In this document: positions 55,026 through 64,000 of the stretch, piece by piece | Layout: each line of letters starts with the position of its first letter | How positions within the stretch are numbered: the stretch's first letter is position 1 | DNA from: Schistocephalus solidus | Taxonomy: Eukaryota; Platyhelminthes; Cestoda; Diphyllobothriidea; Diphyllobothriidae | Assembly: GCA_017591395.1 (NCBI GenBank) | Contig: WEDG01001022.1 | Coordinates: 1 to 64,000 of the forward strand | Reading direction: 5' to 3' | DNA length: 64,000 nucleotides | The notes under the pieces: model-generated | Told to the model about the DNA's origin: nothing | Databases searched by the model: none | Seen by the model: only the letters and a program-made list of their open reading frames with translations | Program-made: the position numbers and the translations under genes

Positions 55026-55308
55026 CTTTTAGCTTGTACCTGTGTCGGAAGTGCGGTATAATATATGTGCCATATACGATTCATACTACTGGTAGTTCTA
55101 CTTGTTTGTAGAATGGGCAGTAAGTGGTTATTCCACAGTGGTTGATTGTCTTTGACCCAAACGTTCATTGAAATTTCGGGTCTGACCCTAAAAACGTCAT
55201 GTCCGAATCATCTGACTCCATGTTCTGCACTTAATACTTTCAGAAATTATTTCCTTGATTATTCTCTGGAGTCCATATACCAGAAACCGCATAGAGAACG
55301 CTGGGGGA

Positions 55309-55380
55309 CCCACTGAGGAGCCGAACCCCTCGTTGCAGCGTCACGCAGCAGCAGAAACATCGGCGAAACCCGTGTTTGGG
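55309..55380 (+). ncRNA. Type I hammerhead ribozyme, unit C (weakened)
   Basis: CCCA, CTGAGGA, GCCGA/TCGGC and GAAA are intact. Stem III ACCCGTGT has one mismatch and the inner hairpin has an A/A mismatch. The cleavage nucleotide is T (55,376). Probably reduced activity. Confidence 0.7.
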
Positions 55381-55663
55381 CTTTAAGCTAGTACCTATGT
55401 CGGAAGTACGGTATAATATATGTGCCATATACGATTCATACTACTTGTAGTACTACTTTTTTGTAGAATGGGCATTACGTGGTTATTCCACAGTGGTTGA
55501 TTGTCTTTGACCCAAACGTTCATTGAAATTTCGGGTCTGACCCTAAAAACGTCATGTCCGAATCATCTGACTCCATGTTCTGCACTTAATACTTTCAGAA
55601 ATTATTTCCTTGATTATTCTCTGGAGTCCATATACCAGAAACCGCATAGAGAACGCTGGGGGA

Positions 55664-55735
55664 CCCACTGAGGAGCCGAAGCCCTCGTGGCTGCATCACG
55701 TAGCAGCAGAAACATCGGCGAAACACGTGTCTGGG
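55664..55735 (+). ncRNA. Type I hammerhead ribozyme, unit D
   Basis: CCCA, CTGAGGA, GCCGA/TCGGC, GAAA, stem III ACACGTGT, cleavage nucleotide C (55,731) and TGGG are all present. The inner hairpin has GCTGC facing GTAGC, a G-U replacement. Predicted cut 355 nt from unit C. It is the last complete ribozyme before the array ends in (TA)n. Confidence 0.82.
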
Positions 55736-55782
55736 CTTTTAGCTAGTACCTATGTCGGAAGTATTGTATAATATATGTGCCA

Positions 55783-55804
55783 TATATATATATATATATA
55801 TATA
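55783..55804. repeat. (TA)n tract at right edge of array 3
   Basis: A TA run that grows out of the unit's own CCATATACG motif and separates the array from repeat D. Confidence 0.9.
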
Positions 55805-56315
55805 CAATTTTCTTCCGTGGGCTCACGCTCTCTCCCATCATTCCCATGTGGAGGACCCTGAGCTCTTCCTTCTTTGATTATCTACACACCTTAGTGACAT
55901 ATTGAGTGATCGCAGCAACGGAACCTGGCAGCCATGTTCCATGTGGTCTCTGAACGTTTTGTTTTGTTCAAACCTTAACAGACCGAGAATGATCGGGGCT
56001 GATTTTTCTTCTTTTGAAAGCACGTGGAGAACTCTTCAATCAGCAGGGATGTTTCTGACAGCATCTTCCACACTTCGGTGATAATCCAGTCTACCTCCGC
56101 GATTCCTGCTCCGTTGGACCGCCCCAACGGTGGTAACAGGGGGTTTTATTTTCACTGTCTGTTCTTTTTGAACTGTCTATTACCCTCTTGGCTCATCCCA
56201 ATTGGCCTCGCAAACAAACCGATCAACTATTTTTGATGCTTGAACACGCATGTTTAAACAGGGAATTAAACGTTTATTCACCTATATCTCCCTTATTCTA
56301 CTGATACTGATACTG
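55805..56315 (+). repeat. Dispersed 520-bp repeat D, copy 2
   Basis: Homologous to 40,870-41,398 in the same orientation, with the same CTGATACTGATACTGA end. It starts directly at the (TA)n of the ribozyme array. The two copies are clearly diverged (many substitutions and small indels), so they are old. Confidence 0.8.
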
Positions 56316-56545
56316 ACTTCGAATTCGCCTTTGCTACTTCCTTCCCATTTCACCAGCTAGAAATGTCAAAACCTTTACATTCATCGTATCACTCTTTTGT
56401 ATTGCACAGAATCGATGAACTTCACTTTTAGGAGTTCTTTCCTATGTCGCCCAAAAACGAATGATTACAGCCTACTGCGACGTATGCGACCCACCAATTC
56501 TGATGCAGTATTCCAACTGCCCAAGCAGGATTCCCTAAGCAATCA
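56316..56545. other. Short spacer
   Basis: Nothing recognised; a 65-codon plus-strand ORF (56,397-56,594) runs into the SINE-2 copy and is not supported. Confidence 0.35.
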
Positions 56546-56549
56546 ATCT

Positions 56550-56815
56550 AGAATCCACCAGATGACTAAAAGGCAGATACCGGGTAGATTCTAGATTGCT
56601 TGCTCATAAAATCCATCTTGGGCAGTTAGCATATTGTATCGGAATTGGTTGGTTCCATACAATGCAATAAGCTGGCCGGATAACTCGACCCATTTATAAT
56701 TAAACCCACGGCTCCCGGTGGGGCCCCGTAGCTCAGTTGGCTCAAGGGTTGGCTGTACTAAAGCCTTATCCTTGCTAACGTGTATTCAAATCCCTCCACG
56801 GCCACCAAAAACTGA
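56550..56815 (+). repeat. SINE-2 copy with best-preserved tRNA-like part
   Basis: GATTGCTTGCTCATAAAATC, TTGTATCGGAATTGGTTGG and CAATAAGCTGGCCGG, then ACGGCTCCCGGTGG and GGCCCCGTAGCTCAGTTGGC (A box). A B-box-like TATTCAAATCCCTCC follows, ending GGCCACC. The best reference copy of the family in this window. Confidence 0.75.
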
Positions 56816-56819
56816 ATTC

Positions 56820-57225
56820 CTTCATATATGCTCACCGATCGCTATCGGAACTTGCTCGCTCCGTTCAGCCCTGGGACACATGTATGAGTCCCACCAGCAG
56901 GTGCATTGCGGCTAATAAGACACGTTGATGTAGATTAACAATGCCAAAAACTTAGGAGACTGAAAAAGCCATTGCTGGCTTATTAACCATCGTCAGCCAG
57001 TCATACCCAACCGCAGTTGGTGAACCCCCCGATGATTTTTCGGGCGTCGGACTTCTGATGAACGGGTTGTGGTTTAGATCCTCGGGCTGTGCACCAACTG
57101 CTGTTGGGTATGACTGGCTAACGAAAGTTATTAGATTAGAAATGACCATTTCCATCTCGCTTATCTTTGCCGGCAATCTCCATCTCTCAATGCAAACTAT
57201 CTTTGTGAAATAAAACCATGTTTTA
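56820..57225. repeat. Palindromic SINE-1 copy
   Basis: The left arm (~56,940-57,027, minus sense) and right arm (~57,083-57,190, plus sense) carry the SINE-1 body in opposite directions around a tRNA-like centre with loop CTTCTGA and GGTTTAGATCC. GTTGGGTATGACTGGCTA on the right mirrors TCAGCCAGTCATACCCAAC on the left. The overall layout is the same as at 7,055-7,390. Confidence 0.7.
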
Positions 57226-58394
57226 TTTTTAGAAGGAGGGTTAATTAAGGGAATAAAAACAGTATGCATTGATTATTTTGATCATATATGTGCTGGAACT
57301 TATTTGATACATATGCTCTATATTAAACTATAATGGTGTTCTTAAATGTATTATATTTAAATATTTAAAATATATTATTTTGGACTATGAATACTAAATC
57401 TGGTGGGCAATTATTCACAAATAACAATAAAACATTGGATTTTATGAGCTGTCAAATAAATCTTTGCACACAACAGTCAGTTTGACCAGTGTATAATTAA
57501 AGGAACCTACTAAAGTTCTTGTTTCTTATTAAGTTGAGAAGAAAGGATATTCAGCATTGCGTATCTTCTTGATTTTCAATAGGAACTCTTGAAATTGTAG
57601 AGGTAACTGGTTAAGTTTATTGTTGAGTTGCATAATCCAATGACCTAACGGAACATTTGGCTCCTAATATTTCATTAGTCTTTGCAAGGCCTCTGAAACG
57701 CAAAAACATATCTTGCTGCATTACACAGTTTAATAATCCGAATTAAGCTTGCCATATATTCAATATTATTGAGTGTCATTTAATACCCCATTATCGTCTT
57801 CACATGTTTAAGTAAGCGACTTTCATTTTCTTGATATGCATGCGTCACAATAAATTGAGAATAAGAATGAAAATAGTCCTTAAGTTAAAGTTAACAAATT
57901 AATTAATGTTATACATTGTATTCAAGCCTACTCATTCTCCTCAAATTTTGAATCAAAAAATAAACTTCTGCAAAAGTACGTTTTTTCGAAGAGTTACTGA
58001 TCTGTAATGCTTAAATATCAGTGCCAGGCCTAATATATTCGAACCAACGTTACGGAAAGCTTTATTATCAATTCGTAAATGAAAAAGCTATCCGGTAGAG
58101 CAAATTGTAAGCTCAAACACGCGCAATAAACTAATGCCTATTTAATGGCTGTCAAACTTTGTGAGGCAGGTAACTGTCTCTCAACTGAAAACAATGCAAC
58201 AATAGAGCGAAGGTTTCGGTCACTTTTTAAGTGAGAGGTTCAACGGCTTGTGATGTTCTCCATTCACCAAAATCTTTATGAAATACAGTTAAAACGCGCG
58301 ATAATTGCGAAAAAGGAAGCATGCAATTCATTCTCCAAGGCTGCCTTTGACGGAACGCCCGTAAATTGTCGGGCGCGGTTTGGTAGGATATAAA
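57226..58394. other. AT-rich spacer
   Basis: No gene, RNA or known repeat is recognised. Confidence 0.4.
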
Positions 58395-58412
58395 ATGACT
58401 GCGATATTACGT
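58395..58412 (+). other. Possible tiny first coding exon
   Basis: A TATAAA-like ATATAAAATG precedes the ATG. Six codons (MTAILR) end exactly at a consensus donor CGT|GTAAGT followed by a pyrimidine-rich CTCTCTCTC. Upstream is a GC-richer patch with a small hairpin (GCCCG/CGGGC, 58,357-58,377). No following exon was found, so this is tentative. Confidence 0.15.
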
Positions 58413-61400
58413 GTAAGTCTCTCTCTCATTTAAGAAATATTATAAACCTTCAAATTTTCGCAAGAAAGACTGATCATTAGACGCTGAAACATGATTTTCT
58501 GAATGATTTTGTCTAACGAATTGACTTAATAATGCTTTTTCAAAATAAACTAAATGTTTGCGAAGTTCTAAAATCTATGTGTCTTCTGCAACTTTTTGCA
58601 CAAACACTAGAGCATCGTTTATAACCTGTTTTTGTCAACCCTTCTAACTACGGTATATATTAAGTCACTATTTTGCCTGAAAAGTTCAGGATATGGGTTG
58701 GTTTATTTCAAAAAAACATGTGCTGAAATCTTTAAGGAAATGTTGTCCTTTGAGACAAATTAAACCTTTTACTGCCATCTCAACTTGAAAAACGTAGACG
58801 TGGACATTCGGGTGAAGCTAACTATGACTGCATGAGGGCCACTTAAATTATCTTCCGCACAGACGGCAACGTTACCCTTTCAATGGAATAAGCCAGGAAG
58901 CTACTTGAAGTGATTTTTACGGAAAACAACATGAGCTACCAACTGCAGAATAAAACAACTGAAGTGTTTTTGAAATTATTCGGCCTACCATCCTATGAAA
59001 GCTGAAGCAAGGTCTTTGTGTGTTTTTCGGATTGTGAGGAAACTTTTTTTAATAAAATGATACGAACGTGTTCATATATTTTTCAAATGTCTTTATTTCA
59101 GTTGCAATCCGATATTTGGAGAAAATCTGGATCTTGTACGTAGAAATAAGATTGCTTTCGGTAGGATTTAATGCCGAAAATGACACTGCAGTAACACAAA
59201 TATGCTAAGTATAACAGTAATACAAATATTTGTTTCAGTTTTAGCAAATAAATGGGCATCTTCAATACTAGTTTAATTAAATATACGTATCAATATGCCG
59301 TGTTAATTTACAATCTTGGATAATTTACCAGTTTCGTTTGTAGGATCCCTGTAGTTCTGGCGTAGAACAGTCGATTATAATCGTTGGTGAATGTTTGTGC
59401 AGCGCACTGAAAAACTAAAGCATACGTTAAACTACAGCGTAATATGCCACCCATTCAGCGCAGTAACGGTAAAGATATCGGCAAAAATCTCGACAAGTCT
59501 TTTAGTAGGCATGTTTACTTTATTGGCAATTCTTATAGCAGTGCCTTTCCAGTAAAGCAACATGTGAGACAAAATACTTGCACTGCAATAATGTCGATTT
59601 AAATGGCTGAGGATGCCTAACATCCAATTCCATGCTTCTATGTTGAGAACAATATATAATGATCAGTGTTTGGTTTAGGAACTAAAATAAATATGAAATT
59701 AACAAACGAAGGCAGTTTGCGAGCCCTTACAAAAGGCAAATCAATTCAAATGGCCCCTTAAAACCCAGACCTCGTAGTAAACTATGTCAGTCATCAGTGT
59801 GATGATATCTAATAAAAATCTAGTAAATCTGTGGGAAAACCTACCACAGTAATCTTTCAAATTGATTTTTATAAACCTAGATCTGTAGGTTAAATCCATT
59901 TTGACAATGGACTTTTAAAAATGCGCCGCAATTTTTAGGTTAATGGAAATGGGGGATTTTTTTAATTGTTTACTACTCAGCTTATTTCGTTTGATAGCGT
60001 GATCTGTTTTTTTGCGTTATTCATCCGAACTATGATCACTTAGCCATATGTCAGTTGGCCCGAACCATTTGAATGAACTAAACTCCATGGCGAAGGGGGA
60101 CATTTTGGACATCCACCATCACGGTCGTATCCGCACCTACTCTGCTGACTTCACATAGAATGCCTGCGCGCAGTTATTTGTCTAGTGCATCGCATGTTTT
60201 TGTGTCTGCTAGGGTAAAACACGCGAACAAATAGAAACGAAATAAACAACAGCATACTCCGGTAGTTCAGACGATTAATGCTCTACATTTTGTTCGTTCA
60301 AATTGTTAGACATTTTATAGATTTAATACGAAACATGGCAAGGAAACGCATTTTAGGATGCTATATAAAAATAGGATCGAATTTAAGAAGTTAATAACAA
60401 ATTAATCGGTTGTAATAAGAAACGATATAATTTACTGAGCAAAGCGACTGCATCCTACAATTACTGCATCTATCTTTATACGAATTACCCGTACCTCATG
60501 CTTTTTCTGAAGACGGGTTCAAGTTGCAAGTTCTCATCCCGGCAATCACGTCTAACTATTCTCAATTACTTTCTGAGTCTGGCATTTACAATTGAATAGG
60601 AAACTGTCCATAATGTCTTTATTTTGAAGTTTTAACAGTGCATTTAAACTGTATTCGCTTATGAGAAAGTCAAAGCCAAGTTTGAAGATAGCCTTGGGTT
60701 TGAGGGCAGCCATGACTTTGCCTATTTTGAAGCCACTGCATATGAGCACGTTGCTAAAATGCCGTCGGAGCATTTGGTTCAGGGGGATTGGAGCTGCAAC
60801 TACAGGGATTTCAGTGAAAACTATTTGGGTGAAACATGCTTAGGAAGCAACAATGATATTGCGAAACTAAAGGCATTCCTCAAATTCGTGTAAAAATCCA
60901 TGTTGTGGTATTGATCCTACTTAAAATATGACGCTAACCTAGACCACGTCTGCCTGCTGCGTTTGTTGAAATGAGGTGTTTTATTCCGATTGAAGCATTA
61001 GACACACACTGCTTAACGGTTTAGTGATCAGTTGATATGCATATGCGCCTTAGGAACTGGTGCAGAGCAGCTGACCAACTTTCGGCTTATAGTAAATTTG
61101 CAAAGTTGGGAAATTGTTTTAAAATGCAGGCTTAAAATACCTACAACTCACAACGAGTATATTCGCATGGATATTTTATTAATGAACGCACTGCTCTATT
61201 GGGCTTCTCGTATTTTATTTGGGTGGAATTTTAAAAGAATGCACCATAACTGAAAAAATTGATATTTAAAGAACTGGCTGACTACCGAAAGCAAGCTAAA
61301 TAAAGCATAATCAACCTTTTACTAGTAAAGTGCACACAAGCAAAACCCATTTTTTATTAAAAACTATCTACCGGAGCACCAGAATTTCGGTTATGTTTGT

Positions 61401-64000
61401 GTTATACTTTTTGTATTTGTGACCAGAGAGAACGTCATTGAGATTGTTGATGTTGCAAATTAATAGTAATAATATACTTTATTTCAAAGTGGTAATGTTA
61501 AACGGCAGAAACAAAGTGTGTTTCACATTTTTTGCTTTACAGTAGCTATTGTTCAGTTAAACTTCAAGAGTCATTTACTTGGAGATTTGCTGAGGTGCCA
61601 CGTTTTAGTAGACAGGACCAATTGCCTTGAAAAGTTTAAAAGTGACCTCGTAGCCGACGCAGTGGTGCGGGAGGAGAAGTTGCGTCATCCATAGTTGTCT
61701 GAGTTTATTAGATGAAAATTTCCAAAAATGAAGTCTAGCGTATAACCAAGGTTTAAGGTGGCTGTGTATGAAGAGTTCAAGATAATGAGTCTACGTGTCA
61801 GAGATTTTCCACTTGAAGTAGTTCATACATAAATAATTGACGGCATGAGCCACAACCTCTACATGGGCGCATCATGCCATTAAAAGTGATCTGGTAAACC
61901 TACGTTTAAAACGCAAACAAAAAAATACTTAAGATTAATAAAGACTTTGACATTTGCTGCACACAAAGGAACATTAACACCTGTCAAGGGCATTTTGAAA
62001 TAACAATGAATATTAGCTTGTATCCAAGGCAACGCAGGACTGAAAAGCAAACTGCAGCTTTCTGAGTTAATTGCCATACTCGGTCGACACATTTTCCGAA
62101 GGCCAATGCCATTCACCCTTACTGGTTAACTTTGCTTACTGGAGTAAAGAAAGACTTGAAACAGATGCGCTCCCATCTGGGCAAACATAATCACAAGAAA
62201 CACACTCGATCACTGGAACATGGTGTTCATTGACCTGTCGTTTTGGATTCTCACTCGAAATCCTCCTCAGATAAAATTGCACAATGGGTTAAAACTTCAC
62301 AAGGTGAACAGTATGTCAAGTATGCATGCATTCTACAAGTAGCAGTCTCCTTGATCAACGCAAAGAGTCCGAGTCATAATTTGCCATGATTTCATCATCA
62401 ATGCTGGTCTTGGTTTGATTATGACCTGGCAGTTTGGTTAACTGTAATTAGAGTGTTTTTTACCTACCTCCTCCCCACGTAACACATTTCCTGCTCAAGT
62501 GATGCCTCGACAAAGAATATGGGAACGGGAGTAAATGGCGCTCGTTAATGAACTTTGTGCCTGAGAACCATGACTTGATCAGCTCGCGGTGCATGTGGTT
62601 ATAAACGCTTTCGAGGCTTTTGGCCTCATCAAACGTAAAAATATTTCTGAATTATGTCGATTGAGATTCAATTTAAGAGTTATTGTCTTTAAAATAAACC
62701 GCATTATCATGCTCAGCCATTCGCTTCCAGAGTAATCTCCCGGCTTCGTCCACAACTAAACCAGATCCAGTAAATGACGCCAGAACTTTCAAGCCGCGAC
62801 AGTTGGTATTTCGGCCTCATGACTCGGCACCTGGTGGTAGCTTCTGACCTGTGTGCAACCACAATCCCAAGTATACCTATAATGGTTAAGGGCACAACTT
62901 AATTTTTTTTTTATAAGTGACAACATGGCCCAAAAAAAAAATTTTTGGGTCTTTAATTTTGCATTATTCAAAACTTTTCTCTTTCTTTTCATCAACAATC
63001 TCTTATAGATAAACGTAAAACATATACAAAGTACAAATGCAAACAACCATTAGCTTAAGGCAAAAACAATTTTCAGAATGTTCTTCTTGCCAGGTACTGG
63101 AGACGTTGAGGTTGAAATAAAATATAGTGGGCCATAAACATTTAAGCCACATGCACCATGTATTTCAGCTGTATGCTCATTTTATGGTAGTTGAGATGGT
63201 AATATGCACTGGTATAAGTAGCCTGCTGCGGATTTCTCCAAATTTTTAGACACAAATGTACACTGCAGTTTCTGATAGAGCTATTTTTGGCAATTCAAAT
63301 CCGACTATTTATTTGAATTTTATTGTATGCTCTATTTCAGAATAATGTAAAATTTGGAAAAAAATTATTCTAAAGAACACTGATTAGAGACCGTTGGACA
63401 AAATATAAAAAATGGGAAAACAATTACAGACGATAGCTCTAAACAGCGATGACGTTAATAACATTAGCTTGATATTACATTACCCTGTGAAAGCATAACG
63501 CAAAATATGCGTCACACCTGTAAAGGTCAAAGAACAGGTTATGGCTGAAGCACATACGCAGGGGTTTAGAAAGGGCTATCCTACGGCTTTGTTACGTTTA
63601 AGGGCCTCTTGCGGAGTATGAACAATATGCATCGTCTGTGTCAATAGGAATACGATAAGATTAATGAATAGTTGTCGAAAAAGCGTAGCCACTTCAAAAA
63701 TTATGATACTTGATGAAAGCTAGCAAACAGTATGTTTCTCTAAATATTCATTGATTTAAAATCAAAAGAAATAGAAAATTCGGACAATAAGAATGCATAT
63801 GACTACTGGAGTAAAAAAAGCTTAGTAAAGTTAATATTCCTCCAAAATAAATTCTTTTTTAAATAATGTAATAAAATGCAGTCGATATCGAAAGAAAATA
63901 TATAATTTCGAGGCAATTCTGCTTAATCAGAATAACAGTGAAAAAAGAAGTTGGATGCTACGATGAAACCTTGCAATAATCTTCACTTACTAGCAATAAA
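58413..64000. other. AT-rich region without recognisable features
   Basis: ORFs do not exceed ~85 codons and none shows a domain. The minus-strand frame at 59,432-59,600 (LLYWKGTAIRIANKVNMPTK, preceded by ATTGCAG) is the most protein-like, but stands alone. A near-palindrome of A and T runs flanked by CCC/GGG lies at 62,930-62,950. No SINE, RT or tandem array is visible. Confidence 0.4.

Larger units (their letters stand above)
54190..55782 (+). repeat. Tandem array of ~355-bp hammerhead-bearing units (array 3)
   Basis: Anchors (AAAAAGTCATGTCC, with variants) at ~54,478, ~54,835, ~55,190 and ~55,547 give a period of ~355-356 bp. The array holds an inverted 3' piece (54,190-54,268), a partial unit to 54,480, three full units and a last partial unit ending at ATGTGCCATATA, where (TA)n begins. 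Each forward unit contains GACTCCATGTxCTGCACTTA, CTCTGGAGTCCATATACCAG, the ribozyme, GCTTTTAGCTAGTACC, GGAAGTACGGTATAATATATG and GGGTCTGACCC. Divergence among units is a few percent. Minus-strand ORFs of 60-108 codons are repeat shadows. The single relative at 41,870-41,985 shows that the unit also exists outside arrays. Confidence 0.93.

Noticed and set aside
54632..55428. Minus-strand ORFs of 60-108 codons in array 3
   Set aside because: They repeat with the ~355-bp period and overlap the ribozyme; no independent coding evidence.

Overview
This window looks like nuclear DNA of a flatworm, most likely a tapeworm. It is AT-rich, has no bacterial-style gene packing, and is dominated by repeats: Ty3/Gypsy, CR1-like and Penelope-like retroelement relics, two tRNA-derived SINE families, a terminal-inverted-repeat element, (TA)n microsatellites and three large tandem arrays. 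The few convincing host genes are short exons separated by introns. The tapeworm assignment is inference from the repeat mixture and the style of the RT proteins; no database was consulted.

Layout. 1-6,513: tandem array of about 21 units of ~310 bp, each a tRNA-derived SINE monomer on the minus strand, with a 5-unit higher-order repeat (~1.54 kb, present twice) and a (TA)n tract at its edge. 7,055-13,300: palindromic SINE, a minus-strand Gypsy integrase relic and two copies of a TIR element with a TTAGGG-like core. 13,920-14,054: probable first exon of a host gene. 20,690-27,255: SINE, then a ~5.3-kb Gypsy element with two ~526-bp LTRs inserted in a third TIR element. 27,342-27,503: a probable terminal exon. 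30,169-31,307: probable two-exon minus-strand gene. 31,620-33,345: SINE copies. 34,240-35,400 and 37,640-40,860: two decayed CR1-like elements. 40,870-42,720: a dispersed 520-bp repeat, a decayed hammerhead ribozyme and a Penelope-like RT relic. 47,332-48,588: ~366-bp tandem array ending in (TA)n. 50,132-51,587: three in-phase exons of a multi-pass membrane protein (minus). 54,190-55,804: ~355-bp tandem array carrying hammerhead ribozymes, flanked by (TA)n on both sides. 55,805-57,225: second copy of the dispersed repeat, then two SINEs. 57,225-64,000: AT-rich, with nothing recognisable except one tiny possible first exon.

Main discovery candidate. The ~355-bp array encodes four type I hammerhead self-cleaving ribozymes, one per monomer. 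The conserved core, a five-base-pair stem II, a tiny stem III and a UC or UU cleavage site are all visible, with changes between copies that keep the pairing. A homologous single copy lies next to the Penelope-like RT relic. The ~310-bp tRNA-derived array carries an independent hammerhead-like core in many units, just downstream of its Pol III B box. Together they suggest two families of ribozyme-bearing tandem retroelements (retrozyme-like, or resembling schistosome hammerhead satellites) whose array transcripts could be cut into unit-length RNAs, possibly copied by Penelope-type reverse transcriptases. Cleavage activity and mobilisation are inference.
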